Positions 1-6,567 of a stretch of 64,000 nt of DNA are shown here, one piece after another (position 1 is the first letter of the stretch; the number at the start of each line of letters is the position of its first letter). Origin of the DNA: an uncultured Clostridia bacterium. Lineage in GTDB: Bacteria > Bacillota > Clostridia > Oscillospirales > Ruminococcaceae. The stretch is from positions 1 through 64,000 of the forward strand of contig CANQRG010000006.1 in the NCBI GenBank assembly GCA_947626165.1, read 5' to 3'. Under the pieces are notes generated by a model. It was not told the DNA's origin, ran no database searches, and was given only the letters and a program-made list of their open reading frames with translations. A program made the position numbers and the translations under genes.

Positions 1-1
1 T

Positions 2-265
2 TTAAGCATTTCTGCATTGTGTTTTCAAACCTTTCAAATCATTTAAACAATTACTGCATACTATCTTGTCTTTGAACTCGTTAACTTTTTCTGTACTGCC
101 ACAGAACTCGCATTTGTTCTGATACTTATGCAGAATAATAGAATCACCTTCAGTGTAAATCTCTATTGGAGTTCCTGTAGGCATATCAAAAACCTTTCTT
201 AACTCCATTGGGATCACTATCCTACCTGCGTTGTCTATTTGTCTTACTATTCCTGTTGATTTCAT
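2..265 (-). CDS. AbrB/SpoVT-type DNA-binding protein with C-terminal zinc ribbon
   Basis: The N-terminal ~45 residues match the swapped-hairpin AbrB/MazE/SpoVT fold (GIVRQIDNAGRIVIPMELRK), which in known family members is a dimeric transition-state or antitoxin-type DNA binder. Residues ~52-76 hold CEFC...CSNC, a likely zinc ribbon not found in plain AbrB. The stop lies at the window edge, so the protein is complete at 87 aa. A strong AGGAGG precedes the ATG. It is the last visible gene of the leftward operon of the integrative element, 11 nt after the DUF7666-like gene, so I infer an element-encoded regulator. Its target cannot be told. Confidence 0.8.
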   Translation of the reverse strand: MKSTGIVRQIDNAGRIVIPMELRKVFDMPTGTPIEIYTEGDSIILHKYQNKCEFCGSTEKVNEFKDKIVCSNCLNDLKGLKTQCRNA

Positions 266-276
266 TTCTCTACCTC

Positions 277-600
277 CTATTCATCTGCTTCAACAAACTT
301 GTTGTTCTCTAACTTGTAAAACGTATCCGGCTTAATAACTTTGCCGTCTACCTTATGGGATTTAACCCGTATGATATGCTCTCCGGCAGAATCCCATTCA
401 GCTAATACTATCCAACAGCCTAATGCTCCGGCAGCCTTACTTTGATAACCGATAGCCATAGCAACACTTTCTTTGCCTTCAACTTTGCTTGCTGAGCAGT
501 CGCCTGTATTGGTGCTTGCTGAGCAGTTGCCTGTATTATCATCGCTATTTTTCACTCGATCTAAAATAAATTTCACGCCTGCTTTTATGAAATCACCCAA
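277..600 (-). CDS. DUF7666-like small phage/ICE protein
   Basis: 107-aa protein. Residues ~22-40 contain a cysteine/serine/threonine-rich direct repeat (NTGNCSAS, NTGDCSAS), then a compact domain (SVAMAIGYQSKAAGALGCWIVLAEW...HIIRVKSHKVDGKVIKPDTFYKL). The second half resembles the domain seen in many phage and ICE hypothetical proteins now called DUF7666; this is from memory, not a search. The start appears to be TTG at 598-600 with AGGAG 11 nt upstream, so initiation may be weak. It lies in the leftward operon between the 34-aa membrane peptide and the AbrB-like gene. Function unknown. Confidence 0.65.
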   Translation of the reverse strand: MGDFIKAGVKFILDRVKNSDDNTGNCSASTNTGDCSASKVEGKESVAMAIGYQSKAAGALGCWIVLAEWDSAGEHIIRVKSHKVDGKVIKPDTFYKLENNKFVEADE

Positions 601-614
601 GCTAAGCTCTGCTC

Positions 615-719
615 CTATATGTAACTTTTTAGTGCAATACTTTTCGCTAAGGTCATTATTATGCTGTAGCCTATTAATACGACTAAACCTACCATCGCTA
701 TTGCTATCTTTGTTTCCAT
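615..719 (-). CDS. 34-aa single-span membrane peptide
   Basis: Too short for the ORF track. The minus strand reads ATG to TAG for 34 codons (METKIAIAMVGLVVLIGYSI...), almost entirely one hydrophobic helix with a basic end. AAGGAG sits 8 nt before the ATG, a good Shine-Dalgarno spacing, and the ORF fits tightly between two genes of the leftward operon, starting 12 nt after the upstream stop. Likely a small inner-membrane protein of the element, with holin-like or regulatory peptide both possible. No homologue is recognised. Confidence 0.55.
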   Translation of the reverse strand: METKIAIAMVGLVVLIGYSIIMTLAKSIALKSYI

Positions 720-731
720 TTTTTCAACTCC

Positions 732-1007
732 TTAACTTGTTTTTCTACGTGGTACACTGAAATACTTAATAACTGCACTTATCTCAGCCATTTTTTCTTT
801 GCCAAAATCACAGCTAGGAAAATCTGGTCTGTTGTAAAGATTTTGAACAGTATTAAGACTCCAGCCTGTTAATTCTGCCATTTCACGTATGCTGATAAAC
901 CTAAGAACCTTAGTGTTCTCAGAGAGTTGCTTTTGCAAGGTCAATAGTTCCTTAAACTTCTCAATTTCCTTGTCTAGATCGTAATCTGGCTCAAATCCTA
1001 TTCTCAT
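732..1007 (-). CDS. Excisionase/AlpA-like helix-turn-helix protein
   Basis: 91 aa. Residues ~38-70 (FISIREMAELTGWSLNTVQNLYNRPDFPSCDFGKEK) form a MerR/excisionase-type winged helix-turn-helix as in AlpA or phage Xis-like proteins: a helix pair followed by a wing ending in a short basic stretch. The N-terminal ~35 residues are acidic and probably helical. GGAGGTGAG lies just before the ATG. It belongs to the leftward operon downstream of the Cro-like repressor. Being in an element with a tyrosine integrase, it could be the directionality factor, but it is far from the integrase, so a plain regulator is equally likely. Confidence 0.6.
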   Translation of the reverse strand: MRIGFEPDYDLDKEIEKFKELLTLQKQLSENTKVLRFISIREMAELTGWSLNTVQNLYNRPDFPSCDFGKEKMAEISAVIKYFSVPRRKTS

Positions 1008-1037
1008 TTTTTCTCACCTCCTCTGTTAATTAATTTG

Positions 1038-1066
1038 TTGTTTTCTTTGATATTTTGTGGTATTAT
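1038..1066 (+). promoter_or_regulatory. Promoter for the 65-aa membrane protein
   Basis: TTGTTT (1038-1043), a 17-nt spacer and TATTAT (1061-1066) lie 33 nt before the TTG start at 1100. It points right inside an otherwise leftward operon, so the small protein is separately expressed. Confidence 0.45.
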
Positions 1067-1099
1067 TTAGAAACACTATATACGAAAGGAGAATTATCC

Positions 1100-1297
1100 T
1101 TGAAATATTTTGAACCACCAAAGCTTGTACAAGGAAAAAGCATCCCCATTCTTGAATCTGAATTTAAACAACGAAAAGAAGAATACGAGCGTAAACGTCA
1201 ATTTCGTCACGATTGGATAATTGCAACCGTTAGTGCAATAAGTGGTGCAATATTTGGCTTTCTTGCATCTTTGGTATTTTGGCTTATTGAAAAATAG
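1100..1297 (+). CDS. 65-aa tail-anchored small membrane protein
   Basis: The ORF track opens at 1055, but the only good ribosome site, AAGGAG at 1086-1091, precedes TTG at 1100, giving a 65-aa protein (starting LKYFEPPKL). Residues ~20-40 are charged and helical (EFKQRKEEYERKRQ). The last ~25 residues are one membrane span (IIATVSAISGAIFGFLASLVFW), so I expect a C-terminal anchor with a cytosolic helix. It is the only rightward gene in the leftward early block and overlaps the convergent 51-aa ORF by 14 nt. Function unknown; small membrane-depolarising or superinfection-exclusion roles are only guesses. Confidence 0.6.
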   Translation: MKYFEPPKLVQGKSIPILESEFKQRKEEYERKRQFRHDWIIATVSAISGAIFGFLASLVFWLIEK

Positions 1298-1439
1298 TCT
1301 TTCCTATCCAAAATCCTATTAGAAAGCCATTCAGGACTATTAATACAACCGATATTACCCTCCAAAAACGATATCGACTTTGATACTCATTGATTTTTAG
1401 ATTTAAGTATTCAATGTATTTTTTGTGTTTCTTCTTCAT
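1284..1439 (-). CDS. 51-aa small membrane protein
   Basis: Not on the ORF track because of its length. The minus strand reads MKKKHKKYIEYLNLKINEYQ... with a strongly basic, helical first half and a C-terminal span (VISVVLIVLNGFLIGFWIG). GGAGGTGAT lies 5 nt before the ATG, a textbook ribosome site, and the gene follows the Cro-like repressor stop by 35 nt in the same direction. Its 3' end overlaps the convergent 65-aa gene by 14 nt, so the two messages are complementary there. Both have the same plan (charged helix then tail anchor). Function unknown. Confidence 0.6.
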   Translation of the reverse strand: MKKKHKKYIEYLNLKINEYQSRYRFWRVISVVLIVLNGFLIGFWIGKTIFQ

Positions 1440-1474
1440 TTTCTATCACCTCCTCTGCTCATTTTTTTAATCAC

Positions 1475-1687
1475 TTATGAGGCTGATAGACTATCTATAT
1501 CAATAAGATAGTCTATAGACTTGTGGAACATAGATGACATTTTCAAGCACTTACTTAATGGCAAGTCACCCTTTTCTTCCCAAGAATAAAACGTGTTTTT
1601 AGAAATGCCTAATTCTTTGCAAAATTGTTCAATCGTCCAACCTTTGCGAGAAATCTCTGCTCTAATATTATCAAACGATATTTTCAT
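1475..1687 (-). CDS. Cro-like XRE helix-turn-helix regulator
   Basis: 70 aa, essentially one Cro/C1-type helix-turn-helix domain (WTIEQFCKELGISKNTFYSWEEKGDLPL) followed by the usual hydrophobic dimer helix (SIDYLIDIDS). GGAGGCG precedes the ATG. It is the first gene of the leftward operon and is transcribed divergently from the larger XRE protein at 1880. This is the standard cI/cro arrangement of temperate phages and integrative elements. The four shared operators between them suggest both proteins read the same sites. Which one is the maintenance repressor is inferred from size only. Confidence 0.8.
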   Translation of the reverse strand: MKISFDNIRAEISRKGWTIEQFCKELGISKNTFYSWEEKGDLPLSKCLKMSSMFHKSIDYLIDIDSLSAS

Positions 1688-1705
1688 TTTTTCGCCTCCT
1701 TATTT

Positions 1706-1771
1706 GCACTAAAAGTGTTGATTATGTAATTATTATAACACTTTTAGTGCAGTTGTCAACACTAAAGGTGC
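1706..1771. promoter_or_regulatory. Leftward early promoter with three repressor operators
   Basis: Minus-strand promoter TTGACA (1754-1759), 16-nt spacer, TATAAT (1732-1737). Three 13-bp palindromes of form (A/G)CACT-N3-(A/G)GTG(C/T) lie at 1706-1718, 1738-1750 and 1759-1771. The middle one fills the spacer, one overlaps the -35, and one lies just downstream of the -10. Occupancy would block the leftward operon. Confidence 0.8.
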
Positions 1772-1832
1772 AAAATAATAAACAATTTTTAGTAATATAA
1801 TTTGTGCAAAATCACGAATTGTGCACTATTCG

Positions 1833-1861
1833 TTGACTTTTTTACACTTTTTGTGTATGAT
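1833..1861 (+). promoter_or_regulatory. Promoter of the CI-like gene with fourth operator
   Basis: TTGACT (1833-1838), 17-nt spacer, TATGAT (1856-1861), 18 nt before the ATG of the XRE gene. The operator ACACTTTTTGTGT (1844-1856) lies within the spacer and overlaps the -10, so autoregulation is likely. It is the most diverged of the four sites in its centre. Confidence 0.75.
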
Positions 1862-1879
1862 TATAGTTGAGGTGATAAA

Positions 1880-2215
1880 ATGTGCGGAAGTAGATTAATA
1901 GCTTTGCGTAAAGCAAGAGGATTAAAAATTGAAGATGTTGCTTCTGAATTAGGAGTATCGGCTAGAGCTTATTATAGTTACGAAAATGATGAACGAGATC
2001 CCAGCACGCTTACTCTTGCGAAAATAGCAATTTTTTTTGGAGTGTCAGCTGATTATTTAATAGGTATTGAAAATAAAATAAGCCCATCACAAAATAGCGA
2101 TGAGCTTAATAATATTATGAATTTAGTTACAAAACTAGGAGACGAAGAACTGTTATTGCTTAGGGATTATCTGAAGTATCTGTATTGGAAGTTGGAACAA
2201 CGTAATCATAATTAG
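1880..2215 (+). CDS. CI-like XRE family repressor
   Basis: 111 aa. Residues ~5-62 form a Cro/C1 helix-turn-helix (LIALRKARGLKIEDVASELGVSARAYYSYENDERDPSTLTLAKIAIFFGVSADYLIG). The C-terminal ~45 residues are helical (LNNIMNLVTKLGDEELLLLRDYL) and probably oligomerise. There is no LexA-type peptidase domain, so induction, if any, must work through another route. GAGGTGATAAAATG gives the start. It is transcribed divergently from the Cro-like gene. The 3' end overlaps the convergent 48-aa ORF by 56 nt, so that ORF's message is antisense to the repressor tail. Confidence 0.8.
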   Translation: MCGSRLIALRKARGLKIEDVASELGVSARAYYSYENDERDPSTLTLAKIAIFFGVSADYLIGIENKISPSQNSDELNNIMNLVTKLGDEELLLLRDYLKYLYWKLEQRNHN

Positions 2216-2306
2216 ACTTTGCATTCTGATTATGTCTTAGTTCATTAATTGCTTTTATATAGTATTTTATTTCTTTAATAACAACTTTTCTTTCTTGTTT
2301 TGTCAT
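2160..2306 (-). CDS. 48-aa ORF under a LexA-box-like promoter
   Basis: Minus-strand ORF of 48 codons missed by the track (MTKQERKVVIKEIKYYIKAI... ending in an acidic, Ser/Thr-rich tail). AAGAAGG precedes the ATG by 8 nt. The first half is basic and helical, while the tail reads antisense through the last 56 nt of the CI-like gene. A near-perfect promoter lies 51 nt upstream. No family is recognised. It may be a small antirepressor-like or regulatory protein, or the transcript itself may act as antisense to the repressor mRNA. Confidence 0.5.
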   Translation of the reverse strand: MTKQERKVVIKEIKYYIKAINELRHNQNAKSNYDYVVPTSNTDTSDNP

Positions 2307-2334
2307 AACATTCAACCTTCTTTATAATATATTT

Positions 2335-2385
2335 AGAACGTATGTTCTTTAAGCATATTATAAAACATAAACATTCGTTTGTCAA
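2335..2385 (-). promoter_or_regulatory. Strong leftward promoter overlaid by a LexA/Cheo-box-like palindrome
   Basis: Minus strand: TTGACA (2380-2385), 17-nt spacer, TATAAT (2357-2362). AGAACGTATGTTCT (2335-2348) lies at the expected start point and contains GAAC-N4-GTTC, the core of the Gram-positive LexA (DinR) box. A second dyad, AAACATTCGTTT, lies in the spacer next to the -35. SOS control of the 48-aa ORF is an inference from the match. Confidence 0.6.
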
Positions 2386-2529
2386 CAGTTGTTAATGCGT
2401 TTTTTAGTACAGCGAAAATATTATAATTATCATAGATATGTAATTATGAATAAATGCATTAAATAAGGAGTTGAAATAAAAGTTACAGCTAAATTTTATT
2501 ATAAATAATGTCAACTGGAGGAAGTTTAT

Positions 2530-3390
2530 ATGAAAAAATATTTTTTTACAAAACTGATGATATTTTTACTTGGAGTAATATCCTTGTTTTGGATATTGGG
2601 TAGTATAGCTATGTTTGCAAGTACAGATCAAACACTAAGCGATCGAATGGGTGGAGGAATTTTATTTCTTATATTAGCTATTATTTTTGTTATTTCATTC
2701 CTCATAACATTAAATAAGTATTGTAAAAACACTAAAGCAGATAGAGTATCTAAAAGAGAGCATCAGAAACTTATTCAAGAAGAACAAATGCAATTAAAAT
2801 ATAAGGAAATTTTAGATCATAAAGAAAGAATAAATAAACTTACTGTTGATAATTTAGTTAGAGAGAAACATATAGACAATATAAAAGAACAAGCTCAGAA
2901 ATCCATTGAAGTGGAATCAAATAAGGAATTAAAACCACAACGACAAATGCAAACAGAACAATTAAATCCTGCTGAAATTTTACTGTTAAAAATTGATTCT
3001 ATATCAACATCTGGAATTTACTTTGAAAACATCGCCTGTAGGTTGCTAAAAGCAAATGAATTTGAAAACATAAGAAATACACCTGCCTCCGGAGATTATG
3101 GAATTGATATTTTAGCTGAAAAAGATGGTATAAGTTATGCTATTCAGTGTAAATGCTATTCAAAGAACATCGGTAATAAAGCCGTTCAAGAAGCCTTTTC
3201 GGGCAGTCAGTTTTATAATTGTATGATTGCTGTGGTTTTTACAAATAGTTATTTTACAAAGGCAGCAATTGAAACTGCAAAAGCAACGAAAGTTCTTCTT
3301 TGGGACAGGGACAAACTTATGCAAATGATTAATTCTCTAAGCGATAGTGATTTAAAAGAATTAACAAATACAAATGATATTCAAATATAG
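2530..3390 (+). CDS. Membrane-anchored Mrr-type restriction endonuclease
   Basis: 286 aa. Two membrane spans (residues ~10-31 and ~42-61) are followed by a long coiled-coil-like charged region (~65-150) and a C-terminal Mrr_cat-like PD-(D/E)xK nuclease domain (~160-270). The likely active site is D193 in GDYGIDIL and Q206-K208 in AIQCKCY, the QxK variant typical of Mrr. Known Mrr-family enzymes cut modified or foreign DNA, and membrane-tethered versions occur in defence loci. TGGAGGAAG precedes the ATG. It sits as cargo between the repressor region and the integrase. No methylase is nearby, fitting a modification-dependent or abortive role, which is inference. Confidence 0.8.
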   Translation: MKKYFFTKLMIFLLGVISLFWILGSIAMFASTDQTLSDRMGGGILFLILAIIFVISFLITLNKYCKNTKADRVSKREHQKLIQEEQMQLKYKEILDHKERINKLTVDNLVREKHIDNIKEQAQKSIEVESNKELKPQRQMQTEQLNPAEILLLKIDSISTSGIYFENIACRLLKANEFENIRNTPASGDYGIDILAEKDGISYAIQCKCYSKNIGNKAVQEAFSGSQFYNCMIAVVFTNSYFTKAAIETAKATKVLLWDRDKLMQMINSLSDSDLKELTNTNDIQI

Positions 3391-3424
3391 TAGAAATATT
3401 GTATTTAACAAAGGAGAAATACAT

Positions 3425-4300
3425 ATGACAAAAACATTAAGTATTATAACATCAATCATTATGGTAATAAGTTTATTTACTACCATTATCTCAGCACAAG
3501 CGGCAGGTTATTATAATTGTGGGGATTATCGTATATATATGACAGATATTCCTGTCGGAGACTGTATTATAGCATCTTATAGTGGTAGCGAAGCATATCT
3601 TGAAATACCAGAAGTAATCAGCAACGGACTTATTTCCGGAACAGTTCGTCAGATTGATGGCATTCGTTATAATAATTCTTTAATAAGTGTAACAATACCT
3701 AACACTGTTGAATTAATAGCTATAAGTACGTTTGAATACTGTATTAACTTAGAAAAAATCACTATTCCCCCATCTGTAAAGGAAATAAGGGAACTTGCTT
3801 TCAGAGGCTGTGATAAGCTGACTATTTACGGATATACTAATACAACAGCAGAAGCATACGCCAAAGAAAACAATATACCTTTTGAAAGCATTGGCGTTTA
3901 TACTGAGCCTACTACTTCTCCTACTACAGAAACGTCTAATAAAACAACAAACCCCACTCATACACCTACAACAAAAACTACACCTACAATTAAAACTAAA
4001 AAAGCTGTAATAAAAAAGGTTATAGCAACTAAGAAAATGACTTTAAAAATCACTTGGAAAAAAGTAAGTGGAGCAAAGGGTTATGAAATAAAGCTAGCTA
4101 CTAACAAAAAATTCACTAAAAACAAAAGAACATTTAAAGTTAAAAAGGGTACTTCTACAAGCAAGGTTATCAAAAATCTAAAGAGCGGCAAGAGATACTA
4201 TGTTAAGCTCAGAGCTTACAAAAATGTAAAAGTAGACGGATATACTGTTACTGCAAATGGACCTTGGTCTGTTATTAGAATAAGCAAAAAGATTAAGTAA
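3425..4300 (+). CDS. Secreted LRR/Fn3-like cell-surface protein
   Basis: I choose ATG 3425 (AAAGGAG 8 nt upstream) over the track start at 3374, giving 291 aa. Residues 1-27 are a signal peptide ending near AQA-AG. Residues ~60-150 hold a short BspA-type leucine-rich repeat stretch (VTIPNTVELIAISTFEYC, ITIPPSVKEIRELAFRGC). A Thr/Pro-rich linker of ~45 residues follows, then a lysine-rich beta domain (~200-291) that looks like fibronectin type III (WKKVSGAKGYEIKLATNKKF...YYVKLRAYK). Such proteins in gut Clostridia are surface adhesins or matrix binders. No sortase motif or SLH domain is seen. Probably element cargo. Confidence 0.75.
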   Translation: MTKTLSIITSIIMVISLFTTIISAQAAGYYNCGDYRIYMTDIPVGDCIIASYSGSEAYLEIPEVISNGLISGTVRQIDGIRYNNSLISVTIPNTVELIAISTFEYCINLEKITIPPSVKEIRELAFRGCDKLTIYGYTNTTAEAYAKENNIPFESIGVYTEPTTSPTTETSNKTTNPTHTPTTKTTPTIKTKKAVIKKVIATKKMTLKITWKKVSGAKGYEIKLATNKKFTKNKRTFKVKKGTSTSKVIKNLKSGKRYYVKLRAYKNVKVDGYTVTANGPWSVIRISKKIK

Positions 4301-4308
4301 ATAAAAAC

Positions 4309-4338
4309 GCCCCTGCTGAGCTGCAACTCAACAGAGGC
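4309..4338 (+). other. Imperfect 12-bp stem-loop upstream of the integrase
   Basis: GCCCCTGCTGAG and CTCAACAGAGGC flank CTGCAA with two mismatches. There is no T-tract, so it is more likely an RNA element or integrase arm site than a terminator. Confidence 0.4.
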
Positions 4339-4367
4339 AGGAAGTGACAAATTAACCCCCGAAACAT

Positions 4368-4395
4368 AAAGGGCTAATTATGCCCTTTTATTTTA
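4368..4395 (+). terminator. Terminator after the LRR/Fn3 gene
   Basis: AAAGGGC, a loop and GCCCTTTT followed by ATTTTAG form a short rho-independent terminator 68 nt after the stop and 41 nt before the integrase start. Confidence 0.6.
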
Positions 4396-4435
4396 GCATA
4401 ACATTTTTTGTATGTCAAGATAGGAGGAAAAAATA

Positions 4436-5595
4436 ATGGGAAGAACTAAAAGCAGGGCTAACGGAGACGGCACTTTCTTTTATAATGAAACTAAAAAACT
4501 GTGGGTAGGACAGATAACTTTAGGCGTTCAGGATAACGGCAAGCTAAAAGAATTACTAAGTACGGTAAAACGAGAAAAGAAGTTAAAGAAAAAATTGAGG
4601 ATTATAAGTCAGAGCTTGGTGGTAGGGAAGTACCAAACAAGAACAGCATTACACTAGTTGAGTTAATGGAGCAGCTTGCCCAGCAGAGCTATGATCTAAA
4701 CGAAATATCAGAATCAACGTATTACCGAAAGAAAGAGACAATTAAGATATATAAAAAGCATAACATTGCAAATATGCCTATTCAAAAGCTCACTGAGCAG
4801 GACGTGCTAGAGTTTTATAAATCAATCACAAACTACTCAAATTCCGTAATAGGGAAGCTATGCGGTATTCTGAAGTCCACGTTAAAAGAAGCTATACGGC
4901 TGAGAATAATCAATATAAATGTTGCAGAATATGCCAAGCTGCCTAAGTCAGATAAACCTGACAAAAAGGTAGAAGCATTTACAATAGACGAGCAGAAAGA
5001 GCTGATTAAGGCATTAAACACAGGAAATGTTTTATACAAAAATCAGTTATTGCTTAGTATGTACACAGGAATGAGAATGGGCGAGATAAACGCTTTAACC
5101 TTTGATTGTATTGATTTAGATAACAACAAAATAGAAGTTAAGCGCACCATAGCACGCGGTGAGAAAGGAAAGCCAATGCTAGGTAAGACGGCTAAAACAA
5201 AAGCCGGGCAAAGAACTATAATGCTTAATGACATAGCTAAAAGAATTATAAAGGCGTCTCTATCTGAAGCAAAAGACAACAAAGACAACTTGATTTTTTT
5301 AGATAAAAGTGGTAAACTTGTAGCAACTGCACAAGTTAATAGTGAATTGAAAAGGCTTTGTCAAAAACATAATATCGGTAAGGGTTGGAACGTCAATCAA
5401 CATATGTTAAGGCACACTTATGCAACTAGGTGTATAGAAAGCGGAATGCCTGCTACTGTGTTGCAAAAGATACTAGGACACACCGATATAAGCACCACAT
5501 TAAATACATATTGCGATGTATTTGCAGAGTATGAAAGACAGAATGTAGATCAGAGTTATGACTACTTTGTAAAGTCTGGTCTTGTGTTGCAGTAG
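4436..5595 (+). pseudogene. int: Tyrosine integrase, interrupted by a one-base frameshift
   Basis: Two track ORFs (4436-4657 and 4666-5595) are one gene. The first reads the Arm-binding AP2-like domain (SRANGDGTFFYNETKKLWVG). It loses frame at a run of four A's (4546-4549), after which the -1 frame continues (KRITKYGKTRKEVKEKIEDYKSEL...) straight into the second ORF. A fifth A would restore a ~386-aa integrase. The catalytic half is intact: R in TGMRMGEI, K in TAKTKAGQR, HMLRHTYATR, LGHTDISTT and the terminal tyrosine region. It would integrate and excise the element. Mutation, sequencing error or -1 slippage on A-AAA are all possible. AGGAGG precedes the start. Confidence 0.8.
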
Positions 5596-5744
5596 GTACT
5601 GCAATTATGATTATTTTTCTTAAAGTTTGTGTATTTTTAAAATTATTTTGAATTTAAAATTTACGGTTTTACCGAGTGTAAACGTTCATATGTCCTATCA
5701 CCTTGAACTAAAATATTGTATCTTCTTTCTCTTCCACCAGATTT

Positions 5745-5781
5745 AAAAGCACGATGTAAGCCTATTTATCGTGCTTTTTTT
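5745..5781. terminator. Bidirectional terminator between integrase and sod
   Basis: AAAAGCACGAT, a 12-nt loop and ATCGTGCTTTTTTT. The T-run on the plus strand and the A-run opposite allow use by both convergent genes. Confidence 0.75.
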
Positions 5782-5783
5782 GT

Positions 5784-6419
5784 TTACCTCTTATTTTTTA
5801 TACAATTTATAAGATTCTGTTCAGCCTGCTCCCAATTAATCATGCAAAGCCAATCGTCAACATAAGCCGCTCTGACATTGTAATGTTTTAGGTAATATGC
5901 GTGCTCCCATACGTCGATGCACAGAATAGGACATAAGCCCTGCTCTATGGGACTGTTCTGGTTAGGAGTGGTAACGATTTTCAGCCTATGACGGCTATAA
6001 ACAAGCCATGCATAGCCGGAGCCGAAAACCGAAAGCGCCGCCTTTTTTAACTCAGCTTCAAAATTGTCAAAGTCTGAGAAGCATTGCTTTATAGCCTGAG
6101 CAAGTCTGCCGTTGGGTTCTTTTTGGGCTGGGTTTGTAAGACCGTTAAAATAGAAACGGTGATTATAAACTCCGCCTGCGTTGTTGCGTATAGTTGTTTG
6201 AAGCTGTTTTGGAAGTCTGCCTGAGACTTTTATAAGCTGTTCAAGAGACAGTTTTTGCAATTCGGGGTGTTTCTCTAATGCGGCGTTTAGATTATCAATA
6301 TAGGTCTGAAGATGCCTGTCGTGATGTAAATACATTGTCTTTTCATCTATAAACGGCTCAAGAGCACTGTAATCATAAGGCAGTGGTGTGTTTACAAACG
6401 GATAGTTGTTGTTTTCCAT
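5784..6419 (-). CDS. sodA: Fe/Mn superoxide dismutase
   Basis: 211 aa, the usual SOD length. Metal ligands are visible as H32 (TMYLHHDRHLQTY), H87 (GGVYNHRFYF), D169 and H173 (IDVWEHAYY). The GSGYAWLV and WEHAYYL signatures are canonical. It disproportionates superoxide to peroxide and oxygen in the cytoplasm, an aid to aerotolerance in an anaerobe. The second His of the usual HHxxHH motif is Leu (DRHLQTY), a non-ligand position. Whether iron or manganese is used cannot be judged. Monocistronic, convergent with the integrase, and divergent from the zinc-ribbon protein. It is the first ordinary chromosomal gene next to the element. Confidence 0.93.
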   Translation of the reverse strand: MENNNYPFVNTPLPYDYSALEPFIDEKTMYLHHDRHLQTYIDNLNAALEKHPELQKLSLEQLIKVSGRLPKQLQTTIRNNAGGVYNHRFYFNGLTNPAQKEPNGRLAQAIKQCFSDFDNFEAELKKAALSVFGSGYAWLVYSRHRLKIVTTPNQNSPIEQGLCPILCIDVWEHAYYLKHYNVRAAYVDDWLCMINWEQAEQNLINCIKNKR

Positions 6420-6505
6420 ATAATAACCCTTCTCATATTTTTTAATAAATATATGCTTTGCGATAAATAATATGACATATGAAGGAAAATTAAAATATGA
6501 AAAAA

Positions 6506-6534
6506 TTGACTTATGATTTCAAGCGTGATATAAT
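6506..6534 (+). promoter_or_regulatory. Promoter of the zinc-ribbon membrane protein
   Basis: TTGACT (6506-6511), 17-nt spacer, TATAAT (6529-6534), 34 nt before the ATG at 6568. Confidence 0.7.
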
Positions 6535-6567
6535 GTAAATATACTTATAATATTGGAGGAATTATAT

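Noticed and set aside
5660-5768. About 35 open codons on the minus strand reading ...KSGGRERRYNILVQ... beside the integrase, possible target-gene 3' end.
   Set aside because: It has no start, runs through the sod/integrase terminator hairpin and meets a stop just upstream. No known gene end was recognised, and the left attachment site is outside the window, so an att repeat cannot be tested.
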